Shown one piece after another: positions 41,416 through 49,314 of a DNA stretch of 64,000 nt. The stretch's first letter is position 1, and every line of letters starts with the position of its first letter. The notes under the pieces were generated by a model. That model made no database searches. It had not been told where the DNA came from and saw only the letters and a program-made list of their open reading frames with translations. Position numbers and translations under genes: made by a program. Origin of the DNA: Numidum massiliense (GTDB lineage: Bacteria; Bacillota; Bacilli; Thermoactinomycetales; Novibacillaceae); contig NZ_CTDZ01000009.1 in assembly GCF_001375555.1 (NCBI RefSeq), forward strand, positions 2,039,758 through 2,103,757, given 5' to 3'.

Positions 41416-42231
41416 TTAGTCGGAGCGCTTCCCCGTCACAACGTGAACGAGATCGGGATTATTTCGCCATAGGGCGTCCAATTTCTCTGATCCAAACTGT
41501 GCGGTAATTTCTTCGATCATAATATCGTGTCGGATGTATTCTGTTGCGACGAGTACGAGCGCCGGATCGTATGTTTTGACCGCCCAGCTCGTCGTTTTAT
41601 CCGAAAAGTTGGCGATCAACACCTCTTCTCCATCGCGGGCGACAATCGTTAAGTGACCCGCTGTCCGCGCTTTGACGACCTCTGGCGTCATGTAATCGTG
41701 GTGGAATGTCACCCCGATTTCTGTATCCGGTGCCCCGAAAAGCACCGAAAACACATGAACCCCTTCTCTTTCGCTAAGATGACGCGCGACTGCCTCTTTT
41801 ACGATCGGCACTTGCGGTTCCCAGATTGACAACCATAATTCCTTTTCAGCGCGGCTGATAATGTCCGCCATTTCGTGTAAGACGAGGTCGTCACTGCGAA
41901 TGTGCCAGATGGTGTCCATCTCCCGCTCTTGCTGCAATTTCGGCAGCGTTTGCTCTAAAAATGAAAACGACCGCTCAAATTGATCCCTTAGCCGCCCGAT
42001 TAAGTCTTCGGCGGGTAGCGGCGAGTACGTGACCGGTTCGGAAGGCACGAGGTGGACAGCGCCTTTGTCCATCAGCTTCCCCATTACCTCGTAAATCATC
42101 GAGCGCGGTACACCAGAACGTTTGCTTATTTCGTAACCTGTCACCGGATGGCCCTTCAACAGGCCGATATAAGCTTTGCACTCGTACTGCGAAAAACCGA
42201 GCTTTTGCAGTGCTTTAAAAATTTCTTCCAT
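41416..42231 (-). CDS. TrmB-family transcriptional regulator
   Basis: A 271-residue regulator. Residues 1-70 are a winged helix (FSQYECKAYIGLLKGHPVTGYEISKRSGVPRSMIYEVM); a coiled linker (about 85-105) and a C-terminal phospholipase D-like sensor domain follow (EKELWLSIWEPQVPIVKEAV). It is 150 bases upstream of azlCD on the same strand, and regulation of azlCD is inferred from this. The ligand is unknown. Confidence 0.9.
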   Translation of the reverse strand: MEEIFKALQKLGFSQYECKAYIGLLKGHPVTGYEISKRSGVPRSMIYEVMGKLMDKGAVHLVPSEPVTYSPLPAEDLIGRLRDQFERSFSFLEQTLPKLQQEREMDTIWHIRSDDLVLHEMADIISRAEKELWLSIWEPQVPIVKEAVARHLSEREGVHVFSVLFGAPDTEIGVTFHHDYMTPEVVKARTAGHLTIVARDGEEVLIANFSDKTTSWAVKTYDPALVLVATEYIRHDIMIEEITAQFGSEKLDALWRNNPDLVHVVTGKRSD

Positions 42232-42249
42232 CGCTCACCCATCCGCTCA

Positions 42250-42477
42250 TTAGTTATCGATTGCTCTTACACTTAGGCGCTTGTTGTTTTTTCCTTTACT
42301 TTTTACAGCAGTAATTTCCATGCGCCCAATTTCTGCTGTTCGCCCCACGTGCGTTCCTCCGCACGCTTGTTCGTCGACGGAGTCGATCGCGACGAGGCGG
42401 ATCTGCTTGACCGAAGGCGGAAGCAAACTGACAACGGTCTTAATCATGCCGGGAGTTTTTTCTGCTTCCGCACGGCA
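42250..42477 (-). pseudogene. Remnant of an alanyl-tRNA editing protein (AlaX)
   Basis: Only the C-terminal part remains: AEAEKTPGMIKTVVSLLPPS, IRLVAIDSVDEQACGGTHVG and GRMEITAVKSKGKNNKR. The zinc-binding CGGTH is kept, but the N-terminal HxxxH editing domain is missing and a stop codon lies 11 codons before the internal ATG. Full AlaX proteins deacylate mischarged Ser- or Gly-tRNA-Ala. An inactive fragment is the simplest reading. Confidence 0.82.
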
Positions 42478-42501
42478 CTAACTACGTGAATCCTGTCGTA
42501 G

Positions 42502-42528
42502 AAAAACGGTTCAGCCTTAAGCGAACCG
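42502..42528 (-). terminator. Terminator-like hairpin upstream of the alaX remnant
   Basis: Minus-strand CGGTTC-GC/GGC-T-GAACCG followed by TTTTTCT. No gene directly upstream on that strand was found, so it may be left from an older arrangement. Confidence 0.5.
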
Positions 42529-42894
42529 CGAATGATTATTCGGACTCTTTTATAAGAAAATGGGTTTCGAAGATGGAGCTTCTAGGAAGAAACTCATACA
42601 TCTAATCGGGTTGCCCAGAAACCAGTCACTTAGTAGTTAGATTACTACTTACTATAGCTAACCACTTACAGAAAGTCAAGATAAAATAATCTGTGAAGAC
42701 GGATTGTCCGCTCGATTCTCTCTTATTAATTTCTGGAGGTCGCTGCAATTGTTTGACTTGCGCTAGCCGCGGAAAGAATAGTGAAAAAATTTTAGGTGTT
42801 AAAATACCGCTGGCGAGTGAATAGATCATTTGTTTCAATTAAGGCCGTTTTATGGTATTCTTTTGGCGTACAGTTTAGGAGATTGAGGTGTTTT
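42529..42894. other. Intergenic region, nothing supported
   Basis: AT-richer stretch before the signal peptidase gene. It should carry that gene's promoter, but no convincing -35/-10 pair was found. A 70-codon minus-strand ORF has no ribosome binding site. Confidence 0.5.
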
Positions 42895-43455
42895 ATGAAT
42901 AAAGGTATGAAAGTCGTTGGAGAATGGCTCGCCGCGTTGTCATTCGCTGTCGTTTTAGCTATCGTTATCGGAATCTTTATCGTGCAACCTTCAATCGTAT
43001 CCGGACACTCCATGGATCCGACACTGGAAAACGGGCAACGTATATACGTTTCGAAACTATCCCATACATTCAACTATGTGCCCGATTACGGTGACATCGT
43101 CATCATAGATAGTCGTGTCGATCGAAAGCGTTCGCTTGCCGACGATTTGTTCGAACACCCGCTGTTTATGTTACTCGGCCTCGGGAATAAGGAAGATCAA
43201 TATGTGTATGTTAAGCGGGTAATCGGCAAGCCTGGTGACATTTTGGAATTTAAAAATAATCAAGTGTATCGTAACGGCGACCCGTTAGACGAACCGTACA
43301 TTATGGAAACGATGGCCACCGACGATCGCGTGTTCAACGTTCCGGAAGGGCATGTGTTCGTCTTAGGTGACAATCGAAATGAAAGTGCAGATAGCCGTGA
43401 ATTAGGCTACATTCCACTGAGCCATATCCTCGGAAAAAAAATATCGTGGAACTAA
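42895..43455 (+). CDS. Type I signal peptidase
   Basis: A 186-residue membrane peptidase that cleaves signal peptides on the outer face. One N-terminal membrane segment (residues 11-30), the catalytic Ser39 in SGHSMDPTL, catalytic Lys107 in YVKRVIGKPGD, and GDNRNESADSRELGYI (box E). Size matches SipS-type enzymes. The start at 42895 is preferred to the longer ORF from 42796, and TTGAGGTG precedes it. Confidence 0.95.
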   Translation: MNKGMKVVGEWLAALSFAVVLAIVIGIFIVQPSIVSGHSMDPTLENGQRIYVSKLSHTFNYVPDYGDIVIIDSRVDRKRSLADDLFEHPLFMLLGLGNKEDQYVYVKRVIGKPGDILEFKNNQVYRNGDPLDEPYIMETMATDDRVFNVPEGHVFVLGDNRNESADSRELGYIPLSHILGKKISWN

Positions 43456-43585
43456 CAGCTTACCATACAATAATTGGCCGGGGCTCAGCGACAACATCGA
43501 TTAACTGAAGTGTATAAACGCCGCGCGAATGCACATGCTTAAAACTGTTAACTGTTAACGATCTGAACAAGGAGGTTTCACCTTT

Positions 43586-43855
43586 ATGGCTCAGCAAAAC
43601 CAACAACAGCAACAACAGTTGCAGCAGACGATTCAGGCGGCACAACAAGCGATTCAGCAGGCGCAAACGAGTGCCAATCCAGCACAAATTCAGCAGGCGC
43701 AGCAGCAATTGCAACAAGCACAGCAACAACTACAGCAAGTGCAGCAGTCGGCGCAAGCCGATGCCCAGCAGTTACAGCAGCTGCAAAGCGTCCAGCAAGA
43801 CTTGCAACAGGCGCAGCAGCAACTACAACAAGCACAACAAAATAATTACCAATAG
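43586..43855 (+). CDS. Extremely Gln-rich small protein (55% Gln)
   Basis: An 89-residue protein with 49 Gln and nearly no charge (two Asp; no Lys, Arg or Glu). Leu, Ile and Val recur with roughly seven-residue spacing (QQAQQQLQQAQQQLQQ), which suggests a coiled coil. AAGGAGG precedes the ATG and a strong terminator follows, so it is a real transcription unit. Upstream GTATAA ... CATGCTT loosely fits a sigma-G promoter. It lacks the GPR cleavage motif of gamma-type SASP. A spore storage or coat role is a guess. Confidence 0.8.
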   Translation: MAQQNQQQQQQLQQTIQAAQQAIQQAQTSANPAQIQQAQQQLQQAQQQLQQVQQSAQADAQQLQQLQSVQQDLQQAQQQLQQAQQNNYQ

Positions 43856-43865
43856 CACAGAGCGC

Positions 43866-43898
43866 GGGGAGAGCCTTGGAAGGCTTCCCCTTTTTTTT
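43866..43898 (+). terminator. Strong terminator of the Gln-rich gene
   Basis: GGGGA-AGCCTT stem around GG, closing with AAGGCTTCCCC and eight T. Confidence 0.92.
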
Positions 43899-43972
43899 GA
43901 ACAAAATTTAACGAAGTAGCAAATATGGCCCTAAATAGAACGCGCCGTATGGTAGGAGTGAAATAATAAAAA

Positions 43973-44305
43973 ATGGACAAAAAAACGTACTATATCGCTG
44001 TCGGCAGCGGCACAATTCTCGAAGATCAAGCAGATGGGGCATTCGATTTCGAAATTGAAGCGACACCTAAGGAAATCGAACAGCTCCAAAAGTTGTTTAC
44101 GGAACAATTTGCAACAGATTGGCAGTCATTTCTACGTGCACACATTCCGATTAAGCCGTATAGCGAAGACAAGCCGAACGACGCATACGATGAAAACTTG
44201 CACAATGTGTACCGAGCGATTTACCAATTAGGCACGCCGCGTACAAAGCAGTTTATCGAAGAACACGGTTTACTAACTTTAACGGACGACGCACACAGCA
44301 TTTAA
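43973..44305 (+). CDS. Conserved-looking hypothetical protein, 110 residues
   Basis: A soluble acidic protein: KKTYYIAVGSGTILED, then FDFEIEATPKEIEQLQKLF, FLRAHIPIKPYSEDKPNDAYD and a helical end. The pattern recalls small Bacillales proteins of unknown role, but I cannot name one with certainty. GTAGGAGTG lies about 13 bases before the ATG. Confidence 0.7.
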   Translation: MDKKTYYIAVGSGTILEDQADGAFDFEIEATPKEIEQLQKLFTEQFATDWQSFLRAHIPIKPYSEDKPNDAYDENLHNVYRAIYQLGTPRTKQFIEEHGLLTLTDDAHSI

Positions 44306-44483
44306 GCGAACAAGTGACGGTCAGCCCGACCTAAACGCCGCGAACCCACTCTGCCTATTCACCACTTTTTTTATTTCCTGCGGGATACTCACCCTTACAA
44401 ACCCCTGTCCTCGAACATAATGTAAAGGGATCTCACAAAAGGAGGATACACCTTTAGTGCTCACTTGCAGGAGGGGGGTGAAT

Positions 44484-44792
44484 ATGGTGGGCTACGACGG
44501 AATGATGGGTTTCTGTCATGAGCACATCGGAAAGCCTGTGCAAATGCAATTTAAAGATGGTACCGTCATGGATGGCGTCATTCACGAAGTTCACGATGAC
44601 GGGATCATGTTTGCGCCGATGGGAGACGGCGCGATATGGATGAAGGGCGGTAAAAAAGGTAAAACTGCTCACGCCATCGGTGACGCTAACAATTCCTCGC
44701 CACGGACAAAAACCGTCCAGTTCTTTTTTGCCCCGTTCTTTGTTCCGTTTGCAGCGATTGCGGCGTTTTCACTCGCTTGGTGGTGGTGGTAA
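44484..44792 (+). CDS. Small protein with Sm-like core and hydrophobic tail
   Basis: A 102-residue protein. Residues 10-50 (FCHEHIGKPVQMQFKDGTVM, DGVIHEVHDDGIMFAPMG) resemble a small Sm-like beta barrel; the C-terminus is hydrophobic and ends in four Trp (FFAPFFVPFAAIAAFSLAWW). The ATG at 44484 follows GGAGGGGGG. A GTG at 44457 also has AAAGGAGG upstream, giving 111 residues. A spore-surface or membrane role is possible; function unknown. Confidence 0.7.
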   Translation: MVGYDGMMGFCHEHIGKPVQMQFKDGTVMDGVIHEVHDDGIMFAPMGDGAIWMKGGKKGKTAHAIGDANNSSPRTKTVQFFFAPFFVPFAAIAAFSLAWWWW

Positions 44793-44821
44793 TTCTTAAA
44801 TTTCTTCCAACTCGCCGCAAT

Positions 44822-44843
44822 CGGCCCCGCAACTAGCGGGGCC
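44822..44843. other. GC-rich hairpin between convergent genes
   Basis: Perfect 8-bp stem GGCCCCGC/GCGGGGCC with a 5-base loop; no clear T-run on either side. It may still act as a terminator or RNA end. Confidence 0.55.
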
Positions 44844-44881
44844 ATGTTCTCGCCTATTACCAAAATTAATCGCACACGTCA

Positions 44882-45499
44882 TTAATCGAACAACGTCGCT
44901 TGTTCTGGATTTTGTAAGAAGGAAAACATTTGTTCAATTTGTGACTGAGTCACCCGTCTCGTCGACAGCGGCGGTAACGTTTCTACGGAAAAAAACTGCA
45001 CATCGCTCGTCTCGGTCGTGTCGCGCGTTGCCAACTCCGTAATCTCACACAAGATGAACAGCTTATAGGCGTGATAAATCGACGGCGGGTGCGCGTGTTT
45101 CTGCTGATCGAACACCGCCAGCAACTTTACAGGCGTAACGACGTAACCCGCTTCCTCTCTAATTTCCTTTACGACAACTTCTGACGGCGATTGTCCGACG
45201 TCAGCCCAACCGCCGGGCAATGACCAAAAGCCATCCGTCCGTTCTTTAACGAACAAGAGCTGATCGTTTTGAAATACGACACCGCGCACGTCAATTTTCG
45301 GTGTCGCATAACCGGTACCACTCGCAAACGACTTAGCGATTTTTTCCGGGGCGGTCTGAGTGAGTGCCGCCATCATTTCCACACTCATTTGACGCAGCGC
45401 CGTAAACCGTTCAATGTCAAATACGTCTTTGGAATACGTAAGTCCGTTTTGACTGATCGCTTGAATGCGTTTGGCCCACTCGAGCCATTTGTTCGTCAT
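44882..45499 (-). CDS. Nudix hydrolase (YjhB type)
   Basis: A 205-residue enzyme. Residues 1-60 form the helical N-terminal domain found in the ADP-ribose pyrophosphatase-like YjhB group. The Nudix box is GWADVGQSPSEVVVKEIREE (about residues 96-115), followed by AGY. It probably hydrolyses ADP-ribose or a related nucleoside diphosphate; the substrate is inferred from family. Confidence 0.92.
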   Translation of the reverse strand: MTNKWLEWAKRIQAISQNGLTYSKDVFDIERFTALRQMSVEMMAALTQTAPEKIAKSFASGTGYATPKIDVRGVVFQNDQLLFVKERTDGFWSLPGGWADVGQSPSEVVVKEIREEAGYVVTPVKLLAVFDQQKHAHPPSIYHAYKLFILCEITELATRDTTETSDVQFFSVETLPPLSTRRVTQSQIEQMFSFLQNPEQATLFD

Positions 45500-45577
45500 C
45501 GTTAAGACCCCACTTTTTCGTTTACTTATAGATAGACGCAGGAAAACATGAGCTCTTGTACATCTTTTACAAAACTA

Positions 45578-46201
45578 CTAACCGAGTCTCACTGTACACG
45601 TGCCGAGCGTCTCTGTTCCCCAGCACAAGTCTAAGTGATCCCCGTCCGCGACTGGCCCAACTCCTGCGGGAGTCCCCGTAAAAATAATGTCACCCCTTCC
45701 TAAGCCGAAATGTTCCGCAGTAAAAGCAATAATGTGTTGTAAATCGAACAACATTTCCCCGATGTTTCCTTTTTGTACTTGTTCACCGTTTTTGTAAAGA
45801 GAGAAGTCTGTCTGCTCGCATGATACGATGCTAGGAAACGACCGGAACGTCGTGATCGCTGCCGAATTCGGGAAACCTTTCGCCAAGAGCCACGGGTGCC
45901 CTTTCTTTTTCAATTTACTTTGCACGTCGCGCAGTGTAAAATCGATACCGAGCGCCATCTCGTCGACGACGTCTTCCACTGCCAAGCCTTCTGTGTACGG
46001 TTTTGCAATATGTACGACGAACTCGATTTCGTGGTGCACTTCCCCCCGCTTCCCGGGAAGCGTAATCTCCCTACCGTCTGCGCGCACGAGGGCGTGCGTC
46101 GGTTTGGAGAACAAAAACGGCTCCTTTGGTACCTCGTTCCCTAATTCCGCCGCATGTAGGGCGTAGTTTCGCCCGACACAATATATGTTACCAATGTCCA
46201 T
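45578..46201 (-). CDS. Fumarylacetoacetate hydrolase family protein
   Basis: A 207-residue FAH-fold enzyme, the short form. Motifs: IYCVGRNYALHAAELGN, HHEIEFVVHIAK with the metal-binding Glu pair, GIDFTLRDVQ, AKGFPNSAAITTF and FTGTPAGVGPVADGD. Related enzymes cleave C-C bonds in acylpyruvates or decarboxylate oxaloacetate. No pathway genes are adjacent, so the substrate is unknown. Confidence 0.92.
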   Translation of the reverse strand: MDIGNIYCVGRNYALHAAELGNEVPKEPFLFSKPTHALVRADGREITLPGKRGEVHHEIEFVVHIAKPYTEGLAVEDVVDEMALGIDFTLRDVQSKLKKKGHPWLLAKGFPNSAAITTFRSFPSIVSCEQTDFSLYKNGEQVQKGNIGEMLFDLQHIIAFTAEHFGLGRGDIIFTGTPAGVGPVADGDHLDLCWGTETLGTCTVRLG

Positions 46202-46331
46202 ATTTGCGCTCCCCTTTTCACTTTTTGACTAAATCATAACATCTTTTCCCCATTTCCAGTACATTTTTTTGTACGCGCATGCTATCATTTTGTAGTAATG
46301 TGTGTGTCACTTTTTGTTTGGGGGGACTTAT

Positions 46332-47696
46332 GTGAATCGATTACGCGTACATCTTGCGAACACGGCAGCTAAATTTGTCAAGTGGATACTGCGCATCTCT
46401 GGCAAAAAAGGAACGACCTTGCCCGGTAAAGTCGCCCTTTCCATCTGCCCGACGATCCTCGCCTATTACGGTGAAAAACTACAAGGAAACGTCGTCCTCA
46501 TTACGGGAACGAACGGCAAAACGACGACGAGTAACTTACTGACTCAATTTTTGCGTGCTGACGGGCGCAACGTTATTTCAAACAGTCTCGGCGCCAACCT
46601 GATCCAAGGGATTGTGTCAGCACTCATCGACGGTTACGATAAAAGCAAGCCGGGGCAAACGGCGGTCATCGAAGTGGACGAAGCGACAATTTCTAAAGTG
46701 ATCGAACCGCTGCAGCCGTGCGCCGTGCTCGTGACGAACTTTTTTAGCGACCAATTAGATCGCTTCGGCACGGTGGAAACGGTCGTAAAATTTGTCGAGG
46801 ACGCCTTAAACAAGGCTCCCCTTCACACCCGAATCGTGCTCAATGCGGACGACCCTCTCGTGTCTTCCATCGCTCCGCAAAAGCAGAACGTCACGTGGTA
46901 CGGCGTGAACTCTAGCACCCTCCCCTCCTCCGACGCGCGGGAAGGAGCGGACGGGAAGTACTGTCGCAAGTGCGGGACCGAGCTCGCGTACACGCGCTAC
47001 CATTACGGCCAACTCGGTTTTTATCGTTGCCACGGTTGCGGGTTTAAACGTGCCAAACCAGACTTTGCTGTCGATCACGTCCGTTTGCACGAGGGCGGTA
47101 TCCAGTTTTCGTTCAACGGACAAACGGGGTTTATTAGCTCCCCGAGCCTTTACAACGTCTATAATGCATCTGCCGCACTTACCGCGGCGCACTTTCTCGG
47201 AGTCAACCGCGACGTGCTCAGCGAACAAATAACATCCTTATCTACCGGTTTAGGGCGCATGGAACGGTTAAATGCTTCCGGTAAGCCGGTTCTGTTGACA
47301 CTCGTGAAAAACACGACCGGATGTAACCAAGTCCTTACTGCATTACAGCAAGATGAGCACCCTTCATACTTAGTCGTCGTGTTAAACGACCGCGCCGCGG
47401 ACGGAACCGACATTTCGTGGATCGAACAGACGAATTTTGAAAAACTGCGCACATTCTCCCGCCTCGAACGCATTTGGGCCACAGGAACGCGCGCGGCCGA
47501 TATGGGTACGCGCTTAGAGAAAGCGGAACTCGGTCGTTTGACGAAAGTCGTAGACGGTGACGCGTTGTCCGCTGTCGACCAGGCACTCACGGCATTACCA
47601 GACGGCTACCAACTTTACATCTTGTCGACGTATACGTCCCTGTACGCGATTAGGGACCATTTGCTAGCCCAAGAACGCGTGCCGGCTGAAGGGTAA
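46332..47696 (+). CDS. murT: Lipid II isoglutaminyl synthase subunit MurT-like Mur ligase
   Basis: A 454-residue Mur ligase. The P-loop is GTNGKTTTSNLL; DEATISKVIEPLQPCAVLVTN and FFSDQLDRFGTVE follow. A zinc ribbon (CRKCGTE ... CHGCGFKRAK, about residues 208-240) and the C-terminal DUF1727 domain are the hallmarks of MurT. MurT with GatD amidates D-Glu of lipid II. No gatD follows; mgtE is next. GTG start at 46332 after GGGGGG. Confidence 0.92.
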   Translation: MNRLRVHLANTAAKFVKWILRISGKKGTTLPGKVALSICPTILAYYGEKLQGNVVLITGTNGKTTTSNLLTQFLRADGRNVISNSLGANLIQGIVSALIDGYDKSKPGQTAVIEVDEATISKVIEPLQPCAVLVTNFFSDQLDRFGTVETVVKFVEDALNKAPLHTRIVLNADDPLVSSIAPQKQNVTWYGVNSSTLPSSDAREGADGKYCRKCGTELAYTRYHYGQLGFYRCHGCGFKRAKPDFAVDHVRLHEGGIQFSFNGQTGFISSPSLYNVYNASAALTAAHFLGVNRDVLSEQITSLSTGLGRMERLNASGKPVLLTLVKNTTGCNQVLTALQQDEHPSYLVVVLNDRAADGTDISWIEQTNFEKLRTFSRLERIWATGTRAADMGTRLEKAELGRLTKVVDGDALSAVDQALTALPDGYQLYILSTYTSLYAIRDHLLAQERVPAEG

Positions 47697-47760
47697 AAGA
47701 CCTGCGTGTACAAAAATGCACGTCCGTCTATTGACGCGAATGTCTTTTACTTGTAAATTA

Positions 47761-47791
47761 GAAAAACCCTCCCTCGTCCGGAGGGTTTTTC
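47761..47791. terminator. Strong intrinsic terminator of murT
   Basis: Twelve-bp perfect stem GAAAAACCCTCC/GGAGGGTTTTTC with an 7-base loop and T-rich flank. Confidence 0.9.
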
Positions 47792-47866
47792 TAATGATAT
47801 CGGATGTTTCGCTCACGTCTTGGACAGTGCTATATAAGAAGTACCTAAAAAAGGAGAGGATATTTC

Positions 47867-49225
47867 ATGACTGCCACCGCAACCCGCGAAGCACTGCTCG
47901 ACGACATTCGCCACATCTTACAGAGCGACGATCCGGCGACCGCCCTACTCGAGCGCGTCGAATCGTTACAGCCGTATGACTTAGACGAAATCTTACAAGA
48001 GCTGACGTTAGATGAACAACTGACGTTCTTAAGCGCGTTACCGTTTTCGCTAGCCGCGGAGACGTTAGAATACGCTGAACCGGAACGGCAGTACCAAATT
48101 TTACACCACTTAAACGTCTCCATTACCTCACGACTTTTACGGCACATGTCAAGCGATACGGTCGTCGACATGCTCCTATCGCTTCACCCGCTGCAACAGG
48201 CGCGGCTATTAGACTTGCTACCGGACGACTACCGCCAAAAAATTGATACGTTAATGACGTTCCCCGAAGACACGGCCGGCAGTTTGGCCACGGTCGAGTA
48301 CATTTCTGCTCGCGTCTCCTGGACCGTGGAACAGGCGCTTAGCCACGTACGCAAAGTCGGTCACGAAGCAGAACTCATTTCCTATATTTACGTCATCAAT
48401 GTGTATGGGGAACTCGTCGGTGTCGTCTCGTTAAAAGATGCCATTCTCGCGCCGCCAGACACGCGTCTAAGAGATATCGTCACGAGCGATGTCATTTCCG
48501 TAAGCGCCCACTTACCTCAGGAAGATGCCGCCGACATTCTCACCCGCTACGACTTCGTCGCCCTCCCCGTCGTCAGTGAGCAGCGGTTAATCGGCATTAT
48601 TACCGTCGACGACTTGATTGACGTCATTCATGAGGAGGCGACGGAAGACATCCAAAAATTAGGCGGCAGCCAGCCGCTGTCCGAATCGTATTTTAAAACA
48701 CCGATCTGGGTGTTATTCCGCAAACGGATCGTCTGGCTCGTTTTTTTGTTCGTCGCTGCCGCATACACGGGCACGATCATGCACTACTTCGAAGACGTCC
48801 TATCGCAAATGGTGTCGCTGTCGTTTTTTATTCCACTGTTGATCGGCACGGGAGGAAATACCGGCTCACAGACGGTGAGTACGCTCGTACGCGCCTTAGC
48901 CGTCGGCGAGGTGACCTTCCAAGATATGTTTCGCGTCCTAGCGCGAGAAATAGCGACCGGTTTGTTGTTAGGCCTCGCTCTAGGGGCGATCGCTTACGTC
49001 CGCGCCGCGATGCTCGGGGTCGACTTCAAAGTGGGGGCCGTCGTCTCCTTAACCGCGTTTGCGATCGTCATTTGGGCCTCGATCGTTGCCGCTGTTTTGC
49101 CGCTCATTTTACATCGTTTAAAAATGGATCCCGCCGTCGTTTCTGCGCCCCTTATTACGACCCTCGTCGACGGTACGGGACTCATTTTGTACTTTACGAT
49201 TGCGCGGCTCATCTTGAACCTGTAA
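47867..49225 (+). CDS. mgtE: Magnesium transporter MgtE
   Basis: A 452-residue Mg2+ channel. Residues 1-130 are the N domain (LDEILQELTLDEQLTFLSAL), then two CBS motifs (about 140-260; VVSLKDAILAPPD, ALPVVSEQRLIGIITVDDLID), a plug helix and five membrane segments ending in LILYFTIARLIL. The pore signature is PLLIGTGGNTGSQT. AAGGAGAGG precedes the ATG. No M-box leader was recognised upstream. Confidence 0.96.
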   Translation: MTATATREALLDDIRHILQSDDPATALLERVESLQPYDLDEILQELTLDEQLTFLSALPFSLAAETLEYAEPERQYQILHHLNVSITSRLLRHMSSDTVVDMLLSLHPLQQARLLDLLPDDYRQKIDTLMTFPEDTAGSLATVEYISARVSWTVEQALSHVRKVGHEAELISYIYVINVYGELVGVVSLKDAILAPPDTRLRDIVTSDVISVSAHLPQEDAADILTRYDFVALPVVSEQRLIGIITVDDLIDVIHEEATEDIQKLGGSQPLSESYFKTPIWVLFRKRIVWLVFLFVAAAYTGTIMHYFEDVLSQMVSLSFFIPLLIGTGGNTGSQTVSTLVRALAVGEVTFQDMFRVLAREIATGLLLGLALGAIAYVRAAMLGVDFKVGAVVSLTAFAIVIWASIVAAVLPLILHRLKMDPAVVSAPLITTLVDGTGLILYFTIARLILNL

Positions 49226-49314
49226 CACTGCCGAAATAATTGACCGGACCGCGTTTTATTGATACAACTATTGGGGAGTAGCATTCGCAAACTATTGGAG
49301 GGAACGACACTTAA

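Noticed and set aside
42626-42838. 70-codon minus-strand ORF before the signal peptidase gene
   Set aside because: No ribosome binding site and no recognisable protein features.
43460-43904. Leu- and Ala-rich ORFs opposite the Gln-rich gene
   Set aside because: They are antisense readings of CAG/CAA repeats, without start signals.
47697-47866. M-box (Mg2+ riboswitch) before mgtE
   Set aside because: The region is taken up by the murT terminator and a short leader; no conserved M-box sequence was found.
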